In this document: one piece after another, positions 1 to 7,869 of the stretch
Position numbering within the stretch: position 1 is the stretch's first letter
Layout of the letters: each line of letters opens with the position of its first letter
Origin: Ruminococcus_C callidus
Lineage (GTDB): Bacteria > Bacillota > Clostridia > Oscillospirales > Ruminococcaceae
DNA length: 64,000 bases
Direction: 5' to 3'
Assembly: GCF_049562855.1 (NCBI RefSeq)
Contig: NZ_CP186925.1
Location: 310,001 to 374,000 of the forward strand
The notes under the pieces: generated by a model
Database searches by the model: none
What the model saw: only the letters and a program-made list of their open reading frames with translations
Told to the model about the DNA's origin: nothing
Made by a program: the position numbers and the translations under genes

Positions 1-68
1 GGCTGATAGGTCAGTATGCACGCTGCGGCAGTGGACAGGGCTAAGAGTGTTGCGATTTGTTTTTTCAT
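1..68 (-). CDS. Partial start of a secreted protein, likely a dockerin cysteine peptidase paralogue (runs off the left edge)
   Basis: Only the first 22-23 codons are present: a signal peptide beginning MKKQIATLLALSTAAAC. Bases 1-70 are identical to 6079-6148, the start of the peptidase gene at 4227-6146, so this is very likely a paralogue of that gene. The start ATG at 68 lies 21 bp after the stop of the dockerin-like gene (90-971), with a GGCGG-like ribosome binding site between them. It is therefore probably the last visible gene of the agrB-agrD operon. The rest of the protein is outside the window, so its peptidase identity is inferred from the shared leader only. Confidence 0.75.
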   Translation of the reverse strand, partial: MKKQIATLLALSTAAACILTYQ

Positions 69-89
69 AACGTCACCGCCTTTTTACGA

Positions 90-971
90 TTAAAAGAGAT
101 TCGTATTCGCCGTAAGAGATTCGTATTCACCGTAGCGGAAACCGTATCTGTTCAAATCTGTTTTGTATCCTGCGCCACGGCGTGCAACATAATAAGCCAG
201 ATTATCTACGTCCGAAATGATAAGTTGTTCTTGGTCGTATGCAATCACCCCATCCGTATTACCATCACCAGCCATAGCATAGGCGTCTTCTATTAATCCA
301 TATTTTGCCTTATGGTTATTTGCAACAACGGTGGATAAACCTACATAAGTAAGACCGTTTCTTTCTACCGTGATTAAGGAAGGATCATCTTCTGCAATTT
401 TATATGCATTCAACTGATAAAACATATCTGTTGAGTTGATGTTGTCATCATTATTCAGGTCACCGATGCGATAGTAATCATCGCTAGAGCATACAGCAAT
501 TGCACTTGCATCTTCCATCTGCTTTGCAGACTTGAATGTAGCGTCTTCTACAGTTACTTCTGCGTCACTGGTAGTATAGAAGGTTACCAGAGTGCCGTCA
601 TCCTTGGAATCGTCCAGAGATGCACTGGTGATAACAACCTTGCTGCCGTTCTGTGCAGCAGATACGATAGCATCACCATAAGCACTGCCGTTTGTTGCGG
701 CAACCATACCGTCCACAGCCAACAGGTCTGCGGTTGCGTTCAGTGTGATGTCAGATGCTGAGAAACCGGTGTTGTTCTCGATGGACAGTGTCACTGCGGT
801 TGCACCTGCCGGAACAACTGTGCCGTCAGCGGCGGTGAATGTTTCTGCTACAGTGCTGTAGGATACGTTGACTGCGTTTACTGCCTCATCTGCACTTGCA
901 ACAACGCCTGCACAAGAGGCTACCATTGTGGCTGCTGCCAGAGCAGCAATAATCTTCTTTGTCTGTTTCAT
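90..971 (-). CDS. Secreted protein with cohesin-like N-terminal region and divergent dockerin-like C-terminus
   Basis: The 293-aa product starts with a signal peptide (MKQTKKIIAALAAATMVASC, probable cleavage after VASA near residue 27). The start at 971 is set by an AAGGAG site. Residues about 35-150 are beta-rich with a cohesin-like pattern (LSIENNTGF, then NGSAYGD, then DDGTLVTF). Two EF-hand-like loops follow: D171-LNNDDNINSTD and D236-GNTDGVIAYD, separated by a long insert, unlike the compact dockerins of the GH9 and GH74 proteins. It is translated after agrD in the same operon, so it is probably induced by the quorum-sensing circuit. A cohesin-plus-dockerin layout would fit an adaptor scaffoldin, but the cohesin match is by eye and could be another immunoglobulin-like fold. 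Confidence 0.65.
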   Translation of the reverse strand: MKQTKKIIAALAAATMVASCAGVVASADEAVNAVNVSYSTVAETFTAADGTVVPAGATAVTLSIENNTGFSASDITLNATADLLAVDGMVAATNGSAYGDAIVSAAQNGSKVVITSASLDDSKDDGTLVTFYTTSDAEVTVEDATFKSAKQMEDASAIAVCSSDDYYRIGDLNNDDNINSTDMFYQLNAYKIAEDDPSLITVERNGLTYVGLSTVVANNHKAKYGLIEDAYAMAGDGNTDGVIAYDQEQLIISDVDNLAYYVARRGAGYKTDLNRYGFRYGEYESLTANTNLF

Positions 972-1054
972 GATAAAAAACTCCTTTTTTAGATTACAAC
1001 AGCACACTTACGTGTGCCGCTGCGTTTGGATTTCTTTGTAATCTTACAACCAGA

Positions 1055-1195
1055 TTACTTCTTCAGATTCTGCAGAGCCTTCGGTTCTTTCGGCTGGTGA
1101 AAGCCCAAAATCGATGCGGAACTAGCTCCGATCTCAGCACTTTTTGCACCGACTTTCGCAACAGTCTTCAAAATGCTCTTCTTTGCACTTTTCAT
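1055..1195 (-). CDS. agrD: AgrD-like cyclic autoinducer propeptide, with serine in place of cysteine
   Basis: This 46-aa gene has a strong AAGGAG site 7-8 bases before its ATG at 1195. The product has a positively charged amphipathic N-terminus (MKSAKKSILKTVAKVGAKSA), a central EIGASSASILGF, and a charged tail HQPKEPKALQNLKK. The PKEP tail is typical of clostridial AgrD-type propeptides. The gene overlaps the end of agrB by 62 bp in another frame. It contains no cysteine, so the signal ring would have to be a serine lactone rather than a thiolactone. Ring boundaries are not certain; Ser-Ile-Leu-Gly-Phe is the simplest reading. Confidence 0.85.
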   Translation of the reverse strand: MKSAKKSILKTVAKVGAKSAEIGASSASILGFHQPKEPKALQNLKK

Positions 1196-1772
1196 TATAC
1201 TCTCTCCTTTCTTTCAATCCCACAACTAAAATTGAAACAGAAATCGCCAAAAATGTGCTATCGATCAATTTTACGTAGGGACTATGTAATATGTTAATCA
1301 AGCAAGAAATCACCGTCAGTAATATTGCAATGATTCTGCTGATTTTACGAAATAGAAGTACCTGTTTTGCATTGAGCGGTTTATTTTCATTTTCAACCGG
1401 TGCATAGGCACAGATAATTAACAGTGAAACTGACAGAAAAATATAGTGCATTGTCGTGAAACTGTCAGTGGGAAAGAAACGATATACAACCAATACCGCA
1501 TTGATTACCAAAAGGAACAGTAAATTGCAGCTCCAATAATGATTTGCATGATATCCTCCGCATATTTGCCGAAACGTTGCAAATATAACGAAAAAAAGCA
1601 TTGCTGCAGTAAAACAATGCAGTAAAACGCCAGATAGTACTGCAATCAGAAAAGTGGTAATAGAAGAAAACAGAATTTCAAATCCATACTGATAAACTTC
1701 TGCCTTTTCCATTTCGATTGCATCATTTTTAATCAAACTCCGTACAACTGATCTGGATAAAAATGAAATCAT
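1134..1772 (-). CDS. agrB: AgrB-like membrane peptidase that processes the AgrD propeptide
   Basis: A 212-aa integral membrane protein of the accessory gene regulator B family. These enzymes cut the C-terminal tail of AgrD and cyclise it for export. The catalytic pair is visible in CGGYHANHYWSC (His75 and Cys82, the usual seven-residue spacing). Hydrophobic segments lie around residues 35-65, 83-100, 105-125 and 145-195. The ATG at 1772 is preferred over an upstream GTG because AGGAGG lies 8 bases before it. The 3' end overlaps agrD. Two LytTR-type repeats sit just upstream, implying feedback control by the linked regulator. Confidence 0.9.
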   Translation of the reverse strand: MISFLSRSVVRSLIKNDAIEMEKAEVYQYGFEILFSSITTFLIAVLSGVLLHCFTAAMLFFVIFATFRQICGGYHANHYWSCNLLFLLVINAVLVVYRFFPTDSFTTMHYIFLSVSLLIICAYAPVENENKPLNAKQVLLFRKISRIIAILLTVISCLINILHSPYVKLIDSTFLAISVSILVVGLKERREYNEKCKEEHFEDCCESRCKKC

Positions 1773-1804
1773 ATGCAACACCTCCTTTTGTTTCCCTTAA
1801 TTTC

Positions 1805-1832
1805 ATTATACTGATTAAAATGAAAGATACAA
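1805..1832 (-). promoter_or_regulatory. Promoter of the agrB-agrD operon
   Basis: Read on the minus strand: TTGTAT (1832-1827), a 16-bp spacer, then TATAAT (1810-1805), about 33 bp before the agrB ATG. The poor -35 suits an activator-dependent promoter. Confidence 0.7.
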
Positions 1833-1839
1833 TACTTAT

Positions 1840-1872
1840 GACGTAATCGGTATGTTTTACGACGTAATCGGT
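1840..1872 (-). promoter_or_regulatory. Tandem direct repeats, probable LytTR response-regulator binding site
   Basis: ACCGATTACGTC occurs twice on the minus strand (1872-1861 and 1851-1840) with a 21-bp period, just upstream of the -35 element of agrB. LytTR regulators such as AgrA bind two 9-bp direct repeats separated by 12-13 bp, which is the same geometry. Two LytTR regulators are encoded nearby. Binding itself is inferred. Confidence 0.75.
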
Positions 1873-1879
1873 CAAAAAG

Positions 1880-1915
1880 CAAAAAAATCCGCCTTATTTT
1901 TTCGATAAGGCGGAT
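1880..1915 (-). terminator. Terminator of the first regulator-kinase operon
   Basis: An 11-bp perfect stem (ATCCGCCTTAT / ATAAGGCGGAT) follows the kinase stop on the minus strand and ends in a run of T. It separates the kinase operon from agrBD. Confidence 0.85.
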
Positions 1916-1936
1916 CAAAAACCATTCTATTTTGTT

Positions 1937-3244
1937 TTACGATTCGTGGATTTTTAACATAACATCTGCAACAAACCAACCATTTTCCTCAGAGAAATTG
2001 CTCATCCCATCGTTTCTTTCAACAGCATCTTCTACACTTTGCAACCCAAATCCATGGATTTTTCGATTTTTCTTAGTGGTCCCTAGTTCCTTGTTGTTTT
2101 TTAATACTGACTCTGCAATTTGATTCTGAACAACAATCCGAAAATAGTTGCCGATGATTTCCATGGAAAGACGAATCTGCCGCTTTTCTTCTTTGGATGC
2201 AGCCTCTATTGCATTATCCAGTAAATTAGCTAATATTACACACAAATCGGTTTCATCTATTTTCGGCAATTCTTCCAGCACAAAATATTTTATGTCAATT
2301 TGATTTTCGTCACACACAAGTTTTTTCAAATCTAAAATAGCATTGACTGCAACAGAATTCGTCATCATATGATACGGCAATTCTTTTTTCACCTGACCGG
2401 TTAATTTCTCAATATATTCCATAGCTGTATCTGTCTGTTGTAAACGAATATATTCCGAAATGCAAAGCAAGTGATTTTTCAAATCATGACGCAGTGTATT
2501 TACTTCTGTATTCCAACGAATGGAATCCTGAAGTTTTTGCTGTTCGTTTGCAATTTGTAATTTCAATAGTGCCTGATTGTTTTCTACACGATTTCTGGAG
2601 GAAGTAAGATAAAGCACAAAAAACAACAAAATGTTGATTGCAATCATACATATTACAATTGCAGAAACTTCCCAGCTTGCTACATCTGTGTCAATTACAA
2701 TTTCTTCTAGAACAACACCAGCAAAAAAAGTAGTCAAAAGAACAATAGCCATAACAATACACTGAGAAACATGAAATATCACTTTTTTCTTTTCAAAAAT
2801 ATTGGTAAGTATGATTAATGTAAAAACCAATAAAGCTTTTGTAATAAATAAAAGTAAAATACGAACTGGATTTCGAAGAAGTAGCACATCTGCTGAAGTA
2901 CTATGTATGAGCAAACTTGTGACTAACATTGTTGAAATGTTAATTGTAAACAAACAGGCAAATATGAGGAGTACAACAATTGTCTGAAGCCATATAGGCT
3001 TTTCTAACATTATCCAACAGAAAAGAAGATAAATAAAAATTGTGATAATGACATAAAGTCCTTCAAACACAAAAAATTGATCCAATATTAAAGAAGAGGT
3101 GCATTGCAAGCAACAAAAAACTACTGTTCCAATTATCTTTTTAGATCGTGCCATGGTTTTATAGGACAAGATCTTGACTAGAAAGAAGAAAATAATCAAA
3201 CTCTCTGAAATAGTGGCTAACCATTCTGAAACGGTGTAGATCAT
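1937..3244 (-). CDS. AgrC-like sensor histidine kinase (GHKL family)
   Basis: A 435-aa membrane sensor kinase. Residues 1-220 form about six hydrophobic segments, the usual peptide-sensing domain of AgrC-type kinases. The phosphoacceptor region is LRHDLKNHLL with His253. The ATP-binding N box is LLDNAIEAA near residue 345, and a glycine-rich GFGLQSV motif lies near the end. The ATG at 3244 overlaps the regulator stop by 4 bp, so the pair is translationally coupled. The likely ligand is the peptide made by agrB and agrD next door, inferred from position. Confidence 0.9.
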   Translation of the reverse strand: MIYTVSEWLATISESLIIFFFLVKILSYKTMARSKKIIGTVVFCCLQCTSSLILDQFFVFEGLYVIITIFIYLLFCWIMLEKPIWLQTIVVLLIFACLFTINISTMLVTSLLIHSTSADVLLLRNPVRILLLFITKALLVFTLIILTNIFEKKKVIFHVSQCIVMAIVLLTTFFAGVVLEEIVIDTDVASWEVSAIVICMIAINILLFFVLYLTSSRNRVENNQALLKLQIANEQQKLQDSIRWNTEVNTLRHDLKNHLLCISEYIRLQQTDTAMEYIEKLTGQVKKELPYHMMTNSVAVNAILDLKKLVCDENQIDIKYFVLEELPKIDETDLCVILANLLDNAIEAASKEEKRQIRLSMEIIGNYFRIVVQNQIAESVLKNNKELGTTKKNRKIHGFGLQSVEDAVERNDGMSNFSEENGWFVADVMLKIHES

Positions 3245-3972
3245 ATGATATTCCTCCTTGTTTTTTGTTGAAACATTTCCTTGACTGATTTGACTTTTCT
3301 TCGACTGATAAACAAAACCTTTTTATTGTCCAATACCAGAGTATCTTTTTCAATTGAAAAAATATGCTCAATATTTACAATACAGCTTACGCTAATTGGA
3401 ATAAAGCCTTGAAATTCTTCTTTTTCCATATAGGAACGAAGGGAATCTCTTGTAATGATTGCATCCTTTGTGCTGACAGTATAGATTTTTGTTTGGTGAT
3501 TTTCGCTTTCAATATACAAAATATCAGAAACTGGTAAATTATAATATTCTTTTTTTTGACGATGTGCTGCGAATATCATGACGTGACTATTCTTTTTCTG
3601 TATTTCTTGAACCACACAGGAGATTGCAAACGGAAGTTCTTCTTGTATCTTATCTTTACGAACAAAACCGAGTACCTTATATTGAAATGCTTTTTGCATC
3701 AAGTCATCTCGATTTGTGATGTAGACAATCGGCGTATTATTTCCAAGTTCACGCAGGAACTGAGAAATGTCAAAGCCGCTTTTTTTAGGCATATCCAGAT
3801 CCAAAAAGAGAGCTTGATATTTCTTATCAAATATTGCATCACAGAATAAATCTGCATCTGTGTAGGTATCTATTTCAAAATATACATGATTTTCCTTTTC
3901 CCATTGTTGAAATACAGAAAGAATTCCTGAAATCGCTTCTGTCTGGTCATCCACGATTGCGATTTGAATCAT
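3241..3972 (-). CDS. LytTR-family response regulator (AgrA-like)
   Basis: A 243-aa regulator with a receiver domain at residues 1-120 (acidic pair VDD, phosphoacceptor Asp58 in LFLDLDMP, conserved Thr/Lys side of the fold) and a LytTR DNA-binding domain at about 135-240 (ILYIESENHQTKIYT, then a basic C-terminus). It is the first gene of a regulator-kinase operon transcribed from the promoter at 4011-4039. Its first codons and upstream region are nearly identical to those of the second regulator at 7866-8600, showing a duplication. The probable targets are the repeats at 1840-1872 and the half-site at 6251-6262. Confidence 0.9.
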   Translation of the reverse strand: MIQIAIVDDQTEAISGILSVFQQWEKENHVYFEIDTYTDADLFCDAIFDKKYQALFLDLDMPKKSGFDISQFLRELGNNTPIVYITNRDDLMQKAFQYKVLGFVRKDKIQEELPFAISCVVQEIQKKNSHVMIFAAHRQKKEYYNLPVSDILYIESENHQTKIYTVSTKDAIITRDSLRSYMEKEEFQGFIPISVSCIVNIEHIFSIEKDTLVLDNKKVLFISRRKVKSVKEMFQQKTRRNII

Positions 3973-4010
3973 ACGATATACTCCTCTTACTTCTTTTTCG
4001 CTTCATTTCC

Positions 4011-4039
4011 ATCATACCACAAAAATTTTCAAAAAGCAA
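4011..4039 (-). promoter_or_regulatory. Promoter of the first regulator-kinase operon
   Basis: Minus strand: TTGCTT (4039-4034), 17-bp spacer, TATGAT (4016-4011). The block is duplicated at 8639-8667. Confidence 0.7.
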
Positions 4040-4061
4040 GAATTTATTTTGCTAAACAAAG

Positions 4062-4091
4062 AAACGGTATGCCTCAGAGGACATACCGTTT
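4062..4091 (-). terminator. Hairpin terminator after the dockerin peptidase gene
   Basis: AACGGTATG pairs with CATACCGTT around a short loop, T-rich on both sides. It lies between the peptidase stop and the regulator promoter. A second copy upstream of the other regulator is interrupted by the IS element. Confidence 0.7.
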
Positions 4092-4226
4092 TCTTGTATA
4101 AGTAGGGAAGAGCCTATCATCAGAAATTTGATATTTGCCTGCAAAACGTGATGCAAAGCAACATATGCCTATTGGAATATTATCCGAGCAAAAGTCATTT
4201 TTTCATTTTCAAGAACAGAACTATCT

Positions 4227-6146
4227 CTATTTTTTCAGTCCTGCTCCACGCAGAGCACACTCATACACAATGTCGAACAAGTCATTTGTATCAATTTTAC
4301 CGTTGTTGTCTGTGTCAGCTTCAATATTGGGAACATAGCCTTGGTAATATCTTCTTGAACCGTGACCTATAACTGCCATACGAGCAATATGTCGTGCAGT
4401 CCAGTAAATGTCACTTGGCTCATACGGCTTTCCGTTTCCGTCTGCATCGCCAAGTATGGGAACATCGTCAAACACACCGTCGCCGTCAAAGTCGTATACC
4501 AGTTCACTGCATTCCTTTTCAGTATTGAATTGCAGCAGAACATCTTTCGATCGAACAAAGTTGATAAAATAACTTCCCAACCAGTCGAGGTATTCTTCAT
4601 AGCTGCCATCGAATGCATCCTGCTCTTTATGTGCAATCATTGGCATTGTCTGTACATATACTTCTCCACCGCCGGTGATTGCAAATCCAGTATCCTGTTT
4701 TGAAACAGTCACTGTTTGATTTGGTGCGACTTCAATAGCAATGGTACTTCTGGATACTGGTGTAAAATTGTAATTGCCTTCATCGTATGTGAAAATATAT
4801 GACAGTGCAATTTTTTGTGTATCTGTATTGGTATAAGTTATACCATCTTTAGAGAAATCGATTTTGCACTTCGAACCAACGCCTTTTAGTTCAGGATCCT
4901 TCCGATCAAATTGTTCTATTCTGAGACGGTATCCTTCACCAAGAATACTAAAGGCAAATCCCGACGCACGCTCATTCTTTTCCAGATGGAAAGAGGAGCC
5001 TTTTCCAAAGAAAATAAAACCTCCGTAATTGACTTTGCCTAATTTCCAAAAGTCATACGTCTGTCCGTCTTTTGTAGTAGAACTCAACTGCATCTGGTCT
5101 TTTCCGCCGTTGTAAAATTTTAATTTCACGGTTTCTGAAACATCAGTGTTGGTTTTTGTAGTACCACGGATCGGTGCCTTATAAGTCAACAGGGAATCAT
5201 CATCTGAGGCATACAGTAAGACATCACCATTTTCCGAAGAGGCTTCGTATGCTGGGATACAGAACTGTTTGGTCTCCGAATTAATATAGATGCAGGCATC
5301 ATCCTTAAAAGCCGATGTTTCTGTATCTGGTTTCACACAGTTGCTGTCGTAGGTGACAATGCAGGTATCATAACTGATGCCATCGAATGTCCAATTGCCG
5401 GATATTTCATCCATGCCAACCACAGCGTGTGTGCCGCCTTTTTTGGTGGAAATACCTGCCATAAAGTAAGTGCCTTTTTCCTTGCAGCGTGCTGCACAAT
5501 CCAGAAACATATCGGTATGCTCTTCTTTGGACAGCATTGCAGGTTCTACAATGCTTGCGAGTTCCACCTCTGAATATAGCTGCAGAGAGTTGTAATAAGC
5601 AATCAACGCATCCACATCATCGGTCAATGTCACATCGTATAACGTTTCTGCACCTTCTTGCAAATCGCTCGGAGTCAGTTCACCATTGTGGACCAATACC
5701 GAAATGGCAGCCATGCCAAAGCAAAGTCCACTCTGATAAGCTATATAAGAGATATCTGTGCTATAACCTAAATCTAATTCCGGATCTGTCATATTAGCAC
5801 TTACGGGATCAGATACTCTTTCTGCAAAATCTTCCCGTGATAAAGTACACAGGTGATTTGCAAATGAAAAAGTATCTTTGTACATTCCCTTCTCAATCGC
5901 AGCCTTTTCCAATTCGCTTTGCGTCGATGACGCATCTGCCTCGTAAAGTGGCACATCTCCCTCTGTCACCGAATCGTAAAGTGCATCTCCCAGCTCGTCC
6001 GTGTTGTCGTCCAGTGCCTCCTGTACCAGCTTATCCGTATTGTCCAGAACAGAGTATTCTTCTGCTCCGACTGCTGTCGGCTGATAGGTCAGTATGCACG
6101 CTGCGGCAGTGGACAGGGCTAAGAGTGTTGCGATTTGTTTTTTCAT
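4227..6146 (-). CDS. Secreted papain-like cysteine peptidase with C-terminal dockerin
   Basis: A 639-aa exported protein: signal peptide 1-28 (cleavage near VGA-EE), a propeptide-like acidic region to about 125, then a cysteine peptidase domain. Candidate catalytic residues are Cys142 (YQSGLCFGMAA), His240 (GGTHAVVGMD) and Asp267/Asn269 (TYDSNC). A beta-rich region (about 330-540) follows. The C-terminus carries a dockerin with two calcium loops: GDADGNGKPYEPSD and ADTDNNGKIDTNDLF. The dockerin would attach the peptidase to a cohesin on the cell-surface scaffold. The start at 6146 has an AGGAGG site. The promoter resembles that of agrB, so the gene is probably in the same regulon. Substrate unknown; peptidase assignment is from motif order, not a search. 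Confidence 0.8.
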   Translation of the reverse strand: MKKQIATLLALSTAAACILTYQPTAVGAEEYSVLDNTDKLVQEALDDNTDELGDALYDSVTEGDVPLYEADASSTQSELEKAAIEKGMYKDTFSFANHLCTLSREDFAERVSDPVSANMTDPELDLGYSTDISYIAYQSGLCFGMAAISVLVHNGELTPSDLQEGAETLYDVTLTDDVDALIAYYNSLQLYSEVELASIVEPAMLSKEEHTDMFLDCAARCKEKGTYFMAGISTKKGGTHAVVGMDEISGNWTFDGISYDTCIVTYDSNCVKPDTETSAFKDDACIYINSETKQFCIPAYEASSENGDVLLYASDDDSLLTYKAPIRGTTKTNTDVSETVKLKFYNGGKDQMQLSSTTKDGQTYDFWKLGKVNYGGFIFFGKGSSFHLEKNERASGFAFSILGEGYRLRIEQFDRKDPELKGVGSKCKIDFSKDGITYTNTDTQKIALSYIFTYDEGNYNFTPVSRSTIAIEVAPNQTVTVSKQDTGFAITGGGEVYVQTMPMIAHKEQDAFDGSYEEYLDWLGSYFINFVRSKDVLLQFNTEKECSELVYDFDGDGVFDDVPILGDADGNGKPYEPSDIYWTARHIARMAVIGHGSRRYYQGYVPNIEADTDNNGKIDTNDLFDIVYECALRGAGLKK

Positions 6147-6213
6147 AAATATTTCCTCCTGTTGTTTTGTATAGCGGGTGTGAGTGTGAAACACTCGGTT
6201 TTTGCTTTACTTT

Positions 6214-6243
6214 AGCATAGCAAAATTGGGCGATGGAAATCAA
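6214..6243 (-). promoter_or_regulatory. Promoter of the dockerin peptidase gene
   Basis: Minus strand: TTGATT (6243-6238), 18-bp spacer, TATGCT (6219-6214). The stretch CATAAGTATTG before the -35 is shared with the agrB promoter. Confidence 0.6.
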
Positions 6244-6250
6244 TACTTAT

Positions 6251-6262
6251 GACGTAATCGGT
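6251..6262 (-). promoter_or_regulatory. Single LytTR-type half-site upstream of the peptidase gene
   Basis: One copy of ACCGATTACGTC, flanked on both sides by the same sequence as the agrB pair. The arrangement equals the agrB site after exact loss of one 21-bp repeat unit. Confidence 0.65.
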
Positions 6263-6570
6263 CAAAAAGCAAAAAAATCCACTTTTTTTCAATAGACAAC
6301 ATATTCTATCTCATCCAATTTCTTATGTTCTGCTTCAACTGATGCAAGCAAAAAATAACAATTCCACTCAACTGCAATTATCATGAAAAACGAATATATG
6401 TAATATTGATTTGCTGTTTTCACATGATTTCCACATAAAAAAACGATATCCGTTTACTCAATAATGATAGCATTTCAGTCACCATTCCTTGAATAAAGAA
6501 TACCGCATTTTTCTTCCAGAATCAATACCAAATCCCCCAAACCGCATTTTTCATCCCCCAAATGCGTATA
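6263..6570. other. Gene-free stretch between the second kinase and the peptidase promoter
   Basis: AT-rich sequence without a convincing gene. A 44-codon minus-strand frame starting GTG near 6424 exists but has no ribosome binding site and no AgrD-like tail. No agrB or agrD accompanies the second kinase here. Confidence 0.5.
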
Positions 6571-7869
6571 TTATATTTCTGGTATTATTATATTTACTGA
6601 AAATTCATTTCTTTTTTCGTAAAAATCAATTTCTCCATTTCTGTCTCTCAAGATATCTCGTACAGACTTTAACCCCCATCCATGATGAATCTTATCTTTT
6701 TTTGATGTTGTTAATTTTGAATTTCCACACAGTACCGACTCTTTGATTTTATTTTTTACAAGAATTCTCAAATAACCTGCTGTCTTTGTAATTGACACAC
6801 TGATCTGTGCATTTTCTATGCCTTGTTCTTCATATGCAATCGCATTGTCGAGTAAATTAAATAATATGATGCTAATGTCCAATTCCAATTCTTCTGGAAT
6901 CGGAATATGTATCTGACAAACGGTCTTTATCCCTTTTTCCTGTGCTTCTCCAAATTTTGTGTTAATTACGGCATTGATAATGCTGCTGGAACATTCTACT
7001 GGCTCTTGAACACTGTTTATTTTTTGCTGCACGATCTGATCTGCATATGCAAGCGCTTTGTCATATCTTTTTGCTGTAAGTAATTCCCGGATACACAGCA
7101 TTTCATTTTTCAAATCATGACGTAAAATGGAGATTTTTTGATAGCTGTTATTCATTTGTTGCAGTTCCTGCTGTTGATTGAATAACTGCAATTTTAACAT
7201 ATTTTGTTCCAATTGCTTTTTATTTGCTAAATTTAGTTTTTGCATAAAGAAAACGATGATGCAATCTAGGATTGTAATCAAAATTACCACGATCAAGCAC
7301 ATATACTGCTGCTCCGGAACAGCAACTGAAATAAAATACATGAATGTTCCAATCAGCAGTGCAATTAAAAATGCAGAAAGCAGAACAATCCACTCACTTT
7401 TAGAAAAATTAAACTTGTTTTTTCGGCGATAAATCAAAACCAATTCCGAAATCCCAAAATAGATTAGTTTTGTTAACAACAGGCTGATTACACGACTAGC
7501 ATTTTGTGCTACTACTAATTCACCTACAGAAACGTTGGTGATATAAGAAATACCATGCAATACAGGCAAATTGATAAAACAAAACAACAAATAGCATACA
7601 ATCGGCAGAAATATTTTTTCAAAAAGCCGTCCATTTAAGAAAAGAACGGAAAATAACACACAGCTGCAAAATAATGCAATAATAAACAACAAGTCATTGT
7701 GCAGGCAATTTGTAAAAAGCCAATCAAAGAAAGACAATGTGATAAATAGCGATACACTTTTCCAAATTTTACAATATTCAGAACGGTATCCCAAAAAAAG
7801 AATGATCAGTCTACTGGTAATAAGACATTCTACTAAAACAGCAGCAAGCTCTACAGCATTCCAAATCAT
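6571..7869 (-). CDS. Second AgrC-like sensor histidine kinase (GHKL family)
   Basis: A 432-aa paralogue-like kinase with about six hydrophobic segments in residues 1-210, then the phosphoacceptor region ILRHDLKNEMLCI (His251), N box ILFNLLDNAIAYE near residue 335 and a GWGLKSVRD glycine box. It overlaps the regulator gene by 4 bp. Unlike the first pair it has no agrB-agrD of its own in the window, so it may sense the neighbouring peptide, a foreign peptide, or one encoded elsewhere. Sensor-domain sequence differs clearly from the first kinase, which suggests a different ligand. Confidence 0.9.
   Translation of the reverse strand: MIWNAVELAAVLVECLITSRLIILFLGYRSEYCKIWKSVSLFITLSFFDWLFTNCLHNDLLFIIALFCSCVLFSVLFLNGRLFEKIFLPIVCYLLFCFINLPVLHGISYITNVSVGELVVAQNASRVISLLLTKLIYFGISELVLIYRRKNKFNFSKSEWIVLLSAFLIALLIGTFMYFISVAVPEQQYMCLIVVILITILDCIIVFFMQKLNLANKKQLEQNMLKLQLFNQQQELQQMNNSYQKISILRHDLKNEMLCIRELLTAKRYDKALAYADQIVQQKINSVQEPVECSSSIINAVINTKFGEAQEKGIKTVCQIHIPIPEELELDISIILFNLLDNAIAYEEQGIENAQISVSITKTAGYLRILVKNKIKESVLCGNSKLTTSKKDKIHHGWGLKSVRDILRDRNGEIDFYEKRNEFSVNIIIPEI

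Noticed and set aside
6290..6430. Possible second agrD on the minus strand (GTG start, 44 codons)
   Set aside because: No ribosome binding site, no amphipathic start and no PKEP-like tail.
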